DNA of 64,000 bases from Grimontia sedimenti (GTDB taxonomy: Bacteria > Pseudomonadota > Gammaproteobacteria > Enterobacterales > Vibrionaceae), in contig NZ_JAALDL010000006.1 in the NCBI RefSeq assembly GCF_011045095.1, positions 124,001-188,000 of the forward strand, written 5' to 3'. Shown here piece after piece: positions 1-8,056 of this stretch. Each line of letters opens with the position of its first letter. The stretch's first letter is position 1. The translations under genes and the position numbers were made by a program. The notes below the pieces were generated by a model. That model was not told where the DNA came from. It saw nothing but the letters and a program-made list of their open reading frames with translations, and made no database searches.

Positions 1-189
1 AGAGTAGAGTTGGGCCTCGGCCTGAAGACCAATTCGAGAACTGACTTTACCCACACCATAACGGTCATCGATTGCAGCGGTAAAAATCAGCGGGTTCATG
101 CCGCGTTCCTGATAGTTAAACGAAGACTGCAAAAGCGTGGTGGATTTACCTGCGTTCATCGCAGAGTAATAGAAGTACAGCTGGGCCAT
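1..189 (-). CDS. tdk: Thymidine kinase (5' part only)
   Basis: Thymidine kinase phosphorylates thymidine to dTMP in the salvage pathway in the cytoplasm. The reading frame starts [20 protein letters not shown]; the phosphate-binding loop (SAMNAGKST) right after a short beta strand is the hallmark of the bacterial type II enzyme. Only 63 codons are present because the gene runs off the left edge of the window. The start ATG has a good GGGAG ribosome binding site about seven bases upstream. The family assignment is firm; the rest of the protein cannot be seen. Confidence 0.93.
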   Translation of the reverse strand, partial: MAQLYFYYSAMNAGKSTTLLQSSFNYQERGMNPLIFTAAIDDRYGVGKVSSRIGLQAEAQLYS

Positions 190-268
190 GGAATTCTCCC
201 GAAATTAAGACTGACGAATGCTACCGAAAAATGGAGAACGGTAAAAGCGGCGCAAAGCGCGTTACAAG

Positions 269-293
269 AAAAAAGCCCCCGAAATCGGAGGCT
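269..293 (-). terminator. Rho-independent terminator after the NhaC-family gene
   Basis: Read on the minus strand, a GC-rich stem (GCCTCCGA / TCGGGGGC, with wobble) is followed directly by a T run. It lies just past the stop of the NhaC-family gene and before tdk. Confidence 0.8.
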
Positions 294-304
294 CAGAGAA
301 TCGT

Positions 305-1885
305 CTACGCCAGCTTACCCGGTCGACGTGACATCCAGCCAAATAGCGCACACACCACGACGAACACACACATACCTGCCAGCAGGGAAATGCTCAGTGA
401 ATCCGTGAAACCCAGTACCAAATAAGACACAGCTGCAATCAGTGCTCCAGCCAGAGCATAAGGTAACTGAGTCGCAACGTGGTCGATGTGGCCACAGCGA
501 GCACCTGTTGAAGACAGAATGGTGGTATCTGAAATCGGAGAACAGTGGTCACCAAATACCGCACCCGCCAGAACCGCTGACAGCATCGGCAGCATCAGCG
601 CGATATCTGTTGCGCCTGCAAGGTCACCCGCGATTGGCAGCATGATACCGAAGGTACCCCAAGATGTGCCGGTGGAGAAAGCCATCGCCGCTGACAACAG
701 GAACAACAGCACTGGGAGCAATTGAACTGGCAGGTTGCCCTGAATGAGGGTCGACAGGAATTTGCCGGTCGCCATGTCACCAATTACGCTACCGATTGAC
801 CATGCAAAGAACAGGATCAGGATGGCACCAAACATAGATTTCGCACCAATCCATGTGGTGCGGGTGATATCAGAAACCGCCAAACCTTGTTTTGCCACAG
901 TGATCAGCGCTGATAGCAAGCCCATCGCACCACCATAAAGCAGTGACATGCCTACATCTGTGTTCTCAAATGCACCCAGCACAGAGAATGCTTTACCGTC
1001 GGCTTCCAGCGCCTGTGCACCTGAGTAAACCATCCAAGACATGGTCGCCACAATAAGGACGATAATAGGCACAACCAAATCAGATACTCGGCCTTTTTCA
1101 CTTTCTTCAATGCCAAGTTCGTCATCAATTGGCTCATGGCCACTTTCTTCGTCACCGAGACGGCTGCCTGTAGAAGCTTGGTACTCAAAACGACGCATCG
1201 GGCCCACATCCATCTGGAACCAAGCCACAGCGAATACCATCAGCAATGCGAAAATCGCGTAGAAGTTCATCGGAATCATATGAGCAAATGCGCTCAGTGG
1301 GCTGTATTCCGTCACACCATGGCTAACGAGGATGCCACCAATCACAGTAATGATGTACGCCCCCCAGCTTGAAGCGGGCATAATGACGCACATTGGAGCC
1401 GCGGTTGAATCCAGGATATAAGCCAGTTTCGCACGGGAAACGTGGAAACGGTCAGTTACCGGACGACTGATGGCACCGACAGCCAGGCTGTTAAAATAAT
1501 CATCCACAAAGATGAACACACCAAGGAAAGCCGCCAACAGTTTCGCGCCGCGTTTGCTTTTCACGCGGCTCTGTGCCCATTCCGCAAATGCACGTGTACC
1601 GCCAGAAAGCGTCAGCAATGCCGTAATTGCACCCAGCAAAAGAAGAAAGGCAACAATGCTCATGTTCCATGAGTTAATGCTGCCATCTGAAATAAACAGT
1701 CCCTTAATCAGGTTGCCAAGATAAGAGGCAGTGCCGGAAATGGAAAAATCGTTGAGCAAAAATGCACCGGACAGAATACCCAGCCCCAATGAAAGCAAAA
1801 CGCGGCGTGTGACAATAGCCAGTCCCAACGCCAAAATGGCGGGGAGCAAAGAAAGAGAAGAAGAAGAAAAATCGACTAAATTCAT
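305..1885 (-). CDS. NhaC-family Na+/H+ antiporter-like carrier, probable lysine transporter
   Basis: This is a 526-residue polytopic inner-membrane protein of the NhaC superfamily with hydrophobic segments along its whole length. The family motif FVDDYFNSL lies in the first third and GDHCSPISDTT near the C-terminus. The family is annotated as Na+/H+ antiporters, but the leader of this gene carries a lysine riboswitch. Comparative work on LYS elements (Rodionov and colleagues) proposed that such NhaC-like proteins, called LysW, carry lysine. The substrate is therefore inferred from regulation, not from the protein. It is a single-gene transcription unit with its own terminator. The ATG is overlapped upstream by a hairpin that masks the Shine-Dalgarno region. 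Confidence 0.85.
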   Translation of the reverse strand: MNLVDFSSSSLSLLPAILALGLAIVTRRVLLSLGLGILSGAFLLNDFSISGTASYLGNLIKGLFISDGSINSWNMSIVAFLLLLGAITALLTLSGGTRAFAEWAQSRVKSKRGAKLLAAFLGVFIFVDDYFNSLAVGAISRPVTDRFHVSRAKLAYILDSTAAPMCVIMPASSWGAYIITVIGGILVSHGVTEYSPLSAFAHMIPMNFYAIFALLMVFAVAWFQMDVGPMRRFEYQASTGSRLGDEESGHEPIDDELGIEESEKGRVSDLVVPIIVLIVATMSWMVYSGAQALEADGKAFSVLGAFENTDVGMSLLYGGAMGLLSALITVAKQGLAVSDITRTTWIGAKSMFGAILILFFAWSIGSVIGDMATGKFLSTLIQGNLPVQLLPVLLFLLSAAMAFSTGTSWGTFGIMLPIAGDLAGATDIALMLPMLSAVLAGAVFGDHCSPISDTTILSSTGARCGHIDHVATQLPYALAGALIAAVSYLVLGFTDSLSISLLAGMCVFVVVCALFGWMSRRPGKLA

Positions 1886-1925
1886 GATCTCTATATCAAC
1901 CTATTCGGTTGGAGATCTACTGCAG
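1886..1925 (-). promoter_or_regulatory. Riboswitch expression platform: RBS-sequestering hairpin
   Basis: Read on the minus strand, GATCTC plus CAACC pairs with GGTTG plus GAGATC, and the last six bases abut the ATG of the NhaC-like gene and include its AGAG ribosome binding site. Just upstream, CTGCAGTAG (1917-1925) can pair over nine bases, one a wobble, with CTACTGTAG (1977-1985), which is the 3' strand of riboswitch helix P1. Lysine binding would therefore release the sequester and shut off translation. I see no T-run terminator here, so control looks translational. The pairings are visible; the mechanism is inferred. Confidence 0.6.
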
Positions 1926-1975
1926 AAATGGAAAACCAGACTGAACGAAGACAACGGTTATACACATCGTTAAAT

Positions 1976-2152
1976 CCTACAGTAGCGCTCCATAGTTAAA
2001 TCCCAATACTATGGCAGTGTTGTGCCTGTTCGGTCACAACCCCAGCAGAGTCCCCAGATAAGCGACATTCTGCTTCGGCGCTATCTCCTTTCATTTGTCC
2101 TCACTGGCATCACCCTAAGACAAACTACTGATAAACCGCGCACCTCTACGTG
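1976..2152 (-). promoter_or_regulatory. Lysine riboswitch (LYS element)
   Basis: The minus strand carries the conserved L-box core in order: GAGGTGCGC at the 5' side of the core, AGTAGT, TGAGGACAAA, the GCGCCGAAGCAGA block, CTGCTGGGGTTGTGACCGAA, a loop closed by GTTGTG/CACAAC, then CTATGGAGCGCTACTG closing P1. These match the family consensus nearly base for base, including the CCGAAG and ACCGAA pieces. The element sits directly upstream of the NhaC-family carrier on the same strand, the arrangement known for lysine transporter genes in vibrios and relatives. Confidence 0.94.
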
Positions 2153-2168
2153 TATCAACTCAAACCTT

Positions 2169-2198
2169 TTTATACGATTGACGGTTTTTGCACCGTAA
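2169..2198 (-). promoter_or_regulatory. Candidate promoter for the riboswitch transcript
   Basis: On the minus strand, TTACGG and TATAAA are 18 bases apart, and the expected start would fall shortly before the riboswitch. The -35 match is weak, so position more than sequence supports the call. Confidence 0.4.
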
Positions 2199-2570
2199 AC
2201 ATATACAAAGTAAGCCCGTTTGAGCATAAAGCTAGCGTATTTTATGTGACATTGGTCTATTTGCAATACAAAGATAAAAAGTTTTACACACCAAGCTCAA
2301 CATGGTTACAAACTGGATACATTTTACGATTTGGTTATTCTTTCCGCACATAAACTCACACAAGTATGACGGGTTTATTGTACAGCCTACCGATTAAAGA
2401 GGGGTTTTCTATGAAATCAAAGGGCAGATTAATATTAAATTTGCACTTTAATTAAAATAGATATCTAATAAGCGGGAAACTTATTTATTAAATATTGCAA
2501 AGAATTATTTATTCTTGCTACTCTTAGTGAAGCAATAAATATTACATAACGAGAGAATAGGATTGGCATA
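2199..2570. other. AT-rich intergenic region upstream of hns
   Basis: About 370 bases, strongly AT-rich towards hns with runs of A and T, as expected for a promoter that H-NS itself represses. I find no conserved gene. A 14-codon frame with a good ribosome binding site begins at 2411 and is listed separately. The exact hns promoter cannot be fixed by eye. Confidence 0.5.
2411..2455 (+). CDS. Candidate leader mini-gene upstream of hns (14 codons)
   Basis: ATG with an AGAGGGG Shine-Dalgarno about eight bases upstream, reading MKSKGRLILNLHFN then TAA, 115 bases before the hns start. The ribosome binding site is better than chance would usually give, but a frame this short cannot be judged by composition. 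It may be a leader peptide or nothing. Confidence 0.2.
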   Translation: MKSKGRLILNLHFN

Positions 2571-2969
2571 ATGTCTGATGCACTGAAAGTATTGTTAAAC
2601 CTGCGCAGCCTGCGTGCCGTTGCGCGTGAACTTACTCTGGAACAACTACAAGAAGCGCTGGAAAAACTACAAGCAGTAGTTAGCGAGCGTGAAGAAGCCG
2701 AAGCAGAAGCACGTGAAGCGGAAAAAGAGCGCATTGAGAAGCTTGAGAAATATCGTGAAATGCTGATCAAAGACGGTATTGATCCAGAAGAACTTCTGGC
2801 AACGCTTGGCGGTACTAAGCCAAAATCTAAGCGTGCAGCACGCCCAGCGAAATACAAATACACTGACGTAGACGGTTCAGAAAAAACTTGGACTGGTCAG
2901 GGTCGTACACCAAAAGTTATCAAAGATGCTATTGAAGCTGGCGGTAAAGTAGAAGACTTCCTGATCTAA
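2571..2969 (+). CDS. hns: H-NS family nucleoid-associated protein
   Basis: A 132-residue protein of the usual H-NS length. Residues 1-65 form the charged coiled-coil oligomerisation part, followed by a helical linker. The C-terminal DNA-binding domain is at about 90-132: it starts [20 protein letters not shown] and contains the TGQGRTP loop that reads AT-rich minor grooves. It silences AT-rich and horizontally acquired genes and compacts the nucleoid. It is monocistronic with its own terminator. The very AT-rich upstream DNA fits autorepression, which is family knowledge and not shown here. Vibrios call the orthologue VicH or H-NS. Confidence 0.95.
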   Translation: MSDALKVLLNLRSLRAVARELTLEQLQEALEKLQAVVSEREEAEAEAREAEKERIEKLEKYREMLIKDGIDPEELLATLGGTKPKSKRAARPAKYKYTDVDGSEKTWTGQGRTPKVIKDAIEAGGKVEDFLI

Positions 2970-3012
2970 TTGGGTTACGTCTAATACTACGATAGAAAAG
3001 CAGCATTACGAA

Positions 3013-3037
3013 AAGGAGCAGTTTGCTCCTTTTTTTG
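3013..3037 (+). terminator. Terminator of hns
   Basis: AGGAGCA / TGCTCCT stem with a short loop followed by seven T residues, 44 bases after the hns stop. Confidence 0.9.
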
Positions 3038-3087
3038 TCTGAGGTAAAACGATGCCTCTCAAAACTCCACATGCAAAGACCAGATAC

Positions 3088-3113
3088 AAAAAAGCGCGCA
3101 TAGCGCGCGCTTT
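3088..3113 (-). terminator. Terminator of the MltB-like gene
   Basis: On the minus strand a GCGCGC-rich stem is followed by TTTTTT, just beyond the stop of the transglycosylase gene. Confidence 0.85.
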
Positions 3114-3130
3114 CCTATTCGCTACTTATC

Positions 3131-4107
3131 TCAGCCAAATTTAATACGATCGGCTAAGTGGCTCACGGCGAGCGCAAAGTAGTGAGAGCGGTTCCACTTC
3201 ATCAGGCTTTGATAATTGCCATAAACCAAATAGCTTCTGCCATATTCATCATCAGGTTGAATTAGCCACGCTTTAATGTCGACATTAGGCAGCGAAGCAT
3301 TATTCATACGTCGTACGCCAAGTGCTTGCCATTCAGCCAAAGTTTTTGCTTTATCCTGACTCAAACCTGACAAATCGTTGTCGAGGTTTTTGGAATGATA
3401 ACTTGGCGCCCCCAGGTATATTCATCATTCCATCCCGCATTCTTTAAATAGTTAGCAGAAGAAGCGAACACGTCAGGCTTAGAATTCCAGATATCTTTTT
3501 TGCCGTCATTATTGCCATCAGCTGCAAAGGCATTAAAAGAACTTGGCATAAACTGACACTGTCCCATAGCACCAGCCCAAGAGCCTTTAAATTCATCGAT
3601 GCCTATATGACCTTGCTGCAAAATAGAGAGGGCTTCAAAAACCTCATTGCGGAAAAAGGCTTCACGGCGACCGTCATAGGCCATGGTTGATAGCGCTTCA
3701 ATCACGTTGAAGTTACCAGTGAACTTACCGAAGTTACTTTCTACACCCCACAAGGCGACAAGAAACCTCGGTTGAACACCGTATATTTCACCGATACGCT
3801 TTAAATCATCGTAGTGCTTGTTATATAGATCTCGCGCTTGCGCTACTTTCCAATCTGGCACTGCGCGCGGAATATACTCGTCCAGAGTTAAACGTTTTTC
3901 TGGCTGATTACGATCTGCTTTTACCGCTCGCTCACGGTAATTCAGGTTACTGAATGCCTGTTCAATCAGTGTGGCGTCATAACCTCTTTCCACACTTTCT
4001 TTCTTCAGACCCTCAACGTAGCTGTCAAAGCTCTGCTTCTCAGCCATAGCTGGTGCAGACAAAGATAACGCAGCCCCAATGAGGATCGAGATTAATCCCT
4101 TACGCAT
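3131..4107 (-). pseudogene. Lytic murein transglycosylase, MltB/Slt35 type, frameshifted
   Basis: The periplasmic enzyme family cleaves peptidoglycan glycan strands, giving 1,6-anhydro ends. Residues 1-22 are a signal peptide ending AMA without a lipobox, so this copy looks soluble. The catalytic glutamate is E123 in WGVESNFG. GQCQFMPSSF follows, then a Slt35-like EF-hand loop (D197 to D205 in DGNNDGKKD). The frame breaks after residue 240 (VIIPK) in an A5 run, plus positions 3387-3391. One extra A restores PKNLDNDLSGLSQD and a full protein of about 325 residues, the normal length. As written, the frame stops at residue 248, losing the last 80 residues. This is either a sequencing error or a real inactivation; the catalytic core before the break is intact. 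Confidence 0.85.
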
Positions 4108-4116
4108 AGCGCTCCT

Positions 4117-4392
4117 TTATAATTTGGTGTTTTTTTGTCGAATATGCTGCAGCGCCGCATCTGGTGCAGGTGGAAGCTGCAGATAGAATCCATCGTTTTT
4201 AAGGTTTTCACGTACTTTATTGATATCGGCAATTGCCAGCTTTTCGCGCTTGTCTAAGTTGACCATCATAACGAACTGCGGGTTCCCGAAATTTTGTAAC
4301 AATTGTTCAGGCACGTCTGAAAAATCATCCTTACGGCTTACGTAAAGATAGGTCGATTCCTTTTTCGTGCTCTTATAAATTGCGCAATACAC
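4117..4392 (-). CDS. ycgL: YcgL domain protein
   Basis: Small cytoplasmic protein of the YcgL family (DUF709), function not established. Conserved blocks are YCAIYKS at the N-terminus, TYLYV, DDFSDVPE and GFYLQLPPAP-type sequence (here DGFYLQLPPAP). I place the start at a GTG because GAGAGG lies six bases before it and vibrio homologues begin at this point (M-x-C-x-IYKS). An upstream TTG at 4428 or ATG at 4413 keeps the frame open but has no ribosome binding site. Divergent neighbour of minC, the order seen in E. coli. Confidence 0.85.
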   Translation of the reverse strand: MYCAIYKSTKKESTYLYVSRKDDFSDVPEQLLQNFGNPQFVMMVNLDKREKLAIADINKVRENLKNDGFYLQLPPAPDAALQHIRQKNTKL

Positions 4393-4701
4393 CTTGTACC
4401 TCTCACTATTCATGTCAGTTTGCAGCAAACGTTTTTTGCGCTGTTCCCAATTTAGAGAAATGGCTTAGAAAATCGCAATGAAATCGGCGATTAAAGCAGC
4501 ACAGTCAGCGTTGGTGCTTGCCGCAAAGATGCCATGAATATACCATGCAGAACACTGTCTGATAATGCACGAAACCCGCTTTCTTCCTCCTGAAAATGGC
4601 ACACAAATTAAATTTGTCCGCCACCGGAAAAACTGGGTGACGAAAATCCACGTTAGTGTTGTCAAATCCAACAATACCGTGCCAGCTGGATAACTACCCG
4701 A
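4393..4701. other. Intergenic region between ycgL and minC
   Basis: About 310 bases separating divergent ycgL and minC. It must hold both promoters, but I see no -35/-10 pair convincing enough to place, no hairpin followed by T residues, and no open frame with a good ribosome binding site. Confidence 0.4.
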
Positions 4702-5367
4702 ATGACAAAAAATGCTGAACTCAAAGGCAGTTCGTTTACTCTTTCTGTGCTCCATTTAATGGACGATGATTTGGATAGCGCAATGCAAGTGCTGTCTGAC
4801 AAAGTGAGCCAGGCACCCGCTTTTTTCGACGGTGCTCCTGTTGTTGTCGACATCTCCCGACTTCACTCCCAGCCTGACTTCTTCCAGCTAAAAGCCACCA
4901 TCGAAAAGACTGGCATGCTGGTTGTTGGAGTCACAGGTTGCAAGCAAAATCAGGTACGTGAAGCCGCAAAACTCGCTGGATTGGCGGTGATGAACCCCGC
5001 CAAACAAGCCGTACGCGTTAACGACCCTATTCAAACCCCAACAAAAGTCATCACAACGCCGATTCGCTCCGGTCAGCAGGTTTATGCCAAGAATGCTGAT
5101 TTGGTCGTGCTGAACCATGTCAGCGCCGGTGCGGAAATTATTGCTGATGGCAGCATTCATATTTACGGCGTGCTCCGCGGACGTGCCATTGCTGGCGCAA
5201 GCGGACAAAAAGAAGCCCATATTTTTTGCCAGAACCTGCAATCAGAGTTGCTTTCCATTGCAGGCACATACTGGCTCAGTGAAACCATCCCAGAGCAGTA
5301 CGCTGCCCGCCCGGTGAAAGTTTCACTGAAAGACGACTCATTAAACATTGAACACCTCACACTCTAA
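4702..5367 (+). CDS. minC: Septum site-determining protein MinC
   Basis: MinC inhibits FtsZ assembly away from midcell. Its 221 residues fit the family. The N-terminal FtsZ-inhibiting domain (about 1-105) leads into a linker. The C-terminal right-handed beta-helix domain (about 115-221) carries the MinD and FtsZ contact motif RSGQQVYAKNADLVV and the GAEIIADGSIHIYG repeat. First gene of minCDE, 19 bases before minD. The ribosome binding site is weak. Membrane recruitment by MinD is family knowledge. Confidence 0.96.
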   Translation: MTKNAELKGSSFTLSVLHLMDDDLDSAMQVLSDKVSQAPAFFDGAPVVVDISRLHSQPDFFQLKATIEKTGMLVVGVTGCKQNQVREAAKLAGLAVMNPAKQAVRVNDPIQTPTKVITTPIRSGQQVYAKNADLVVLNHVSAGAEIIADGSIHIYGVLRGRAIAGASGQKEAHIFCQNLQSELLSIAGTYWLSETIPEQYAARPVKVSLKDDSLNIEHLTL

Positions 5368-5386
5368 CTTTCCAAAGGACTGAGGA

Positions 5387-6199
5387 ATGACTCGAATTAT
5401 CGTAATCACTTCAGGCAAAGGCGGCGTGGGTAAAACCACCTCAAGCGCTGCCATTGCTACCGGCCTTGCGCTGTCGGGGAAGAAAACCGCTGTTATCGAC
5501 TTTGATATTGGCCTGCGTAACCTTGATCTCATCATGGGCTGTGAACGTCGCGTGGTTTATGACTTTGTTAACGTCATCAACGGCGAGGCCAACCTCCATC
5601 AGGCACTGATCAAAGACAAACGCGTTGAAAACCTGTTTGTCCTGCCTGCTTCCCAAACCCGCGACAAAGACGCCCTCACCAAAGAAGGCGTGGCCCGAGT
5701 ATTGGAAGATATGAAGGCAATGGACTTCGACTTCATTATCTGTGACTCTCCAGCAGGTATCGAAGCTGGCGCACTGATGGCGCTTTACTTTGCCGATGAA
5801 GCCATCGTCACGACTAACCCTGAAGTGTCGTCTGTTCGTGACTCAGACCGTATTCTGGGCATCCTGGATTCTAAATCTCGCCGCGCTGAGAACGGCGAAG
5901 AGCCAGTGAAAACTCACCTGCTGCTGACCCGCTACAACCCAGCGCGCGTTGCACGTGGTGAGATGCTGAGCGTCGCAGATGTCGAAGAAATCCTGCGCAT
6001 ACCGCTACTGAGTGTTATCCCAGAGAGCCCTTCTGTGTTGCACGCATCTAATAAAGGTGAGCCGGTGATTCTGGATCAGGAGTCTGATGCAGGTCTGGCA
6101 TACAGCGATGCCATCACCCGTCTGCTGGGTAACGAGTGTCCTTTCCGCTTCCTGGAGGAAGAGAAGAAAGGCTTTTTGAAGCGACTGTTCGGAGGGTAA
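5387..6199 (+). CDS. minD: Septum site-determining ATPase MinD
   Basis: MinD is a ParA/MinD-type ATPase that dimerises on ATP, binds membrane and recruits MinC; MinE stimulates its release. The deviant Walker A KGGVGKTT is at residues 11-18, the switch DFDIGLRNLD follows, and the C-terminus FLKRLFGG is the amphipathic membrane-targeting helix. Length 270 residues, as in E. coli. AGGACTGAGG lies just before the ATG. The stop is three bases from minE. Confidence 0.98.
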   Translation: MTRIIVITSGKGGVGKTTSSAAIATGLALSGKKTAVIDFDIGLRNLDLIMGCERRVVYDFVNVINGEANLHQALIKDKRVENLFVLPASQTRDKDALTKEGVARVLEDMKAMDFDFIICDSPAGIEAGALMALYFADEAIVTTNPEVSSVRDSDRILGILDSKSRRAENGEEPVKTHLLLTRYNPARVARGEMLSVADVEEILRIPLLSVIPESPSVLHASNKGEPVILDQESDAGLAYSDAITRLLGNECPFRFLEEEKKGFLKRLFGG

Positions 6200-6202
6200 T
6201 TC

Positions 6203-6463
6203 ATGGCACTGCTGGAGTTTTTCCGTCCAAAGAAGAAGACGTCCGCATCGCTTGCTAAAGAGCGTCTGCAGATCATCGTTGCAGAACGCCGCAGCGCAGG
6301 GAGTGCTGAGCCAACGTACTTACCCCAGCTGAAGCAAGACATCCTTGAGGTTATCCGCAAATACGTGGATATCTCCCCTGAGCAGGTATCTGTAGCTCTT
6401 GAACAACGCGATGACGATTTGTCTGTTCTCGAGCTCAACGTCACCCTGCCAGAAGACAAGTAA
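6203..6463 (+). CDS. minE: Cell division topological factor MinE
   Basis: MinE drives pole-to-pole MinD oscillation. At 86 residues it has the usual order: N-terminal membrane-targeting segment ([11 protein letters not shown]), the MinD-contact helix around residues 15-30 ([16 protein letters not shown]) and the C-terminal topological-specificity domain. It is preceded by GGAGGG at the end of minD, so translation is probably coupled. A strong terminator ends the operon. Confidence 0.98.
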   Translation: MALLEFFRPKKKTSASLAKERLQIIVAERRSAGSAEPTYLPQLKQDILEVIRKYVDISPEQVSVALEQRDDDLSVLELNVTLPEDK

Positions 6464-6491
6464 CCCATATAGTTACTGATCGTTATAAGTG

Positions 6492-6526
6492 AAAAAACCG
6501 GCGATTTCGCCGGTTTTTCTTTTTTC
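6492..6526. terminator. Bidirectional terminator between minE and rnd
   Basis: AAAAAACCGGCGA / TCGCCGGTTTTT stem with T residues on both strands; it can serve minCDE on plus and rnd on minus. Confidence 0.9.
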
Positions 6527-6536
6527 AGTGTTCGGA

Positions 6537-7658
6537 TTATTTATCCAGAACTGCCAACACTTTTTCTTCCAGATATGGCTTACGCCACCCCGAGAGAATG
6601 TCCGGTGCTTTTTCGGGGTTTCGGTCATTCATCCACGCCCATTTAAGCACCTGGTGAATTTGCTTTTTCGATCCGATGAATTCAGGCACCATACCCAGCT
6701 GCTCGGCGACTGCGTTGGTTTGTTCTTTGATGTTTTTCACTGCCTGTTTGTAGCCAGGCATGTCGACAAGGCGCTGAATCTCTTCAGGGTAATGAGTAGC
6801 AGGCGTTTTGTCCGCATCCTGTGCAATGCGAATCAGGCGGCTGCCGTGGCGTTCAATCTCAAATCGGTCAAAGCCTTCATCCGCCATTTTGTCCAATGAA
6901 CGAATGTTAAAACGCGCTATTTTCCAAAGGTGCAGCTCTTTCACCACAAAGTTCAACGCCAAGTCCCGGCGCTGCGCTTCTCTTAATCGCCAGCTCGCGA
7001 GCTTTTGCAGCACAGCCAGTTGTTTCGGACGCAGTTGCCAGGCATTTTTAATATCAAGGTAGGCTTTTTCTGGATCCGGGGTTTTGCCGCGTTTGCTTAC
7101 CATCAGCGCACATTCTTGCTTCACCGCTTCATCCCAGCCTTTTTCGGTGACGCGTTTCGCCAGCAGATTATAGAGTGGTAACAGGTAGAAGACATCGGCA
7201 GCGGCGTACTCGAGCTGTTTTTCACTTAGCGGGCGAGCACACCAATCCGTTCTGGCTTCACCTTTGTCCAATGTCACCTCGAGATACTCTTCAACCAGTG
7301 TTGCAAAGCCCGTCGACAAACCATGACCCAAGAATGCCGCCATGATTTGGGTATCGACCATTGGCGTAGGCATCACACCCGCATGATGATGAAAGACCTC
7401 CAGGTCTTCACTGCATGCGTGTAACACTTTCACCACCGACTCGTCCGCCAGTAGCGCCCAAAGTGGCGACATGTCTTCCAGCTCAATCGGGTCAATCAAG
7501 GACAGCGTTTCGCCATCATAAAGCTGAATAAGACCTAGGCGCGGATAGAGTGTGCGGGTACGAACGAATTCGGTATCCAGCATCACTGCTGGTACTTGGC
7601 GTGCTTTTTCGCACACACGTTCGAGTTGGGATAGCTCAGTTACAATGTCAAAATTCAC
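6537..7658 (-). CDS. rnd: Ribonuclease D
   Basis: 3'-5' exoribonuclease that trims tRNA precursors. The DEDDy exonuclease domain begins with DTEF (D28, E30). VLHACSEDLEVF holds the second conserved aspartate, and YAAADVFYLLPLY has the tyrosine and last aspartate. Two HRDC domains follow in the C-terminal half. The start is a GTG at 7658 (MNFDIVTELSQLE), where homologues begin. The frame stays open far upstream into the fadD terminator, but that part is not conserved. Length 373 residues, close to E. coli (375). Downstream of fadD on the same strand, as in E. coli. Confidence 0.93.
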   Translation of the reverse strand: MNFDIVTELSQLERVCEKARQVPAVMLDTEFVRTRTLYPRLGLIQLYDGETLSLIDPIELEDMSPLWALLADESVVKVLHACSEDLEVFHHHAGVMPTPMVDTQIMAAFLGHGLSTGFATLVEEYLEVTLDKGEARTDWCARPLSEKQLEYAAADVFYLLPLYNLLAKRVTEKGWDEAVKQECALMVSKRGKTPDPEKAYLDIKNAWQLRPKQLAVLQKLASWRLREAQRRDLALNFVVKELHLWKIARFNIRSLDKMADEGFDRFEIERHGSRLIRIAQDADKTPATHYPEEIQRLVDMPGYKQAVKNIKEQTNAVAEQLGMVPEFIGSKKQIHQVLKWAWMNDRNPEKAPDILSGWRKPYLEEKVLAVLDK

Positions 7659-7702
7659 GCTGTCATCCACATTTAGGTTCCGGGCTCGCTCTTTGAGCCC
7701 GG

Positions 7703-7736
7703 AAAACAAACATGCCGGCCTCAGCCAGCATGTTTT
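7703..7736 (-). terminator. Probable fadD terminator
   Basis: On the minus strand AAAACATGCTGGC / GCCGGCATGTTT forms a nine-pair stem extended by A-T pairs, followed by TTTGTTTT. It is the only terminator between fadD and rnd and is separated from fadD by the ERIC-like element. A second perfect hairpin (CCGGGCTC / GAGCCCGG, 7680-7702) follows without a T run. Confidence 0.65.
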
Positions 7737-7754
7737 CAAAGGCATAGGTAGTAT

Positions 7755-8020
7755 TATACCCAAGCTACCTGAAGATACAGGATTCAGCGAGATTGACTGG
7801 CGTTGTGATCGCGGCGTCCCTTTGCCGGTGTAGACACCTCCATCAAAAAGGGACAACAAAGAGCACGACGTCAGTCAACTCGCCCGGAGGGAGGACCTCA
7901 ATGCGCCCACTTCTTCGTTAAATCCCACGAAAATAGAATGACTATTACACGCGAGATTTGCCTCGAATTGAGCGCATTGATGACCTCTGAATTCATGCAT
8001 CTTCAGGTTGCTTGGGTATT
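7755..8020. repeat. ERIC-like repeat, 266 bp, in the fadD 3' UTR
   Basis: The two ends are imperfect inverted repeats: the left end reads TATACCCAAGCTACCTGAAG and the complement of the right end reads AATACCCAAGCAACCTGAAG. Inside are two further arms. At 7784-7880, GCGAGATTGACTGGCGTTGTG pairs imperfectly with CACGACGTCAGTCAACTCGC and encloses GTCCCTTT/AAAGGGAC. In the right half GAGGACCTCAATGCGC pairs with GCGCATTGATGACCTC. This is the layout of ERIC/IRU-type non-coding mobile repeats of enterobacteria and vibrios; it is longer than the 127 bp standard. No gene lies in it. Confidence 0.75.
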
Positions 8021-8056
8021 CATTGTACGCGCTTAAGCGAGTCGACGCATGTCCGA

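Noticed and set aside
3380-3395. Programmed -1 frameshift in the MltB-like gene
   Set aside because: CCAAAAACC does not fit the X-XXY-YYZ heptamer and no downstream stem is evident; the family is not known for recoding.
7811-8056. Minus-strand upstream extension of the rnd reading frame and plus-strand frames inside the ERIC-like element
   Set aside because: They run through terminator or repeat DNA and have no protein similarity; they are open by chance.
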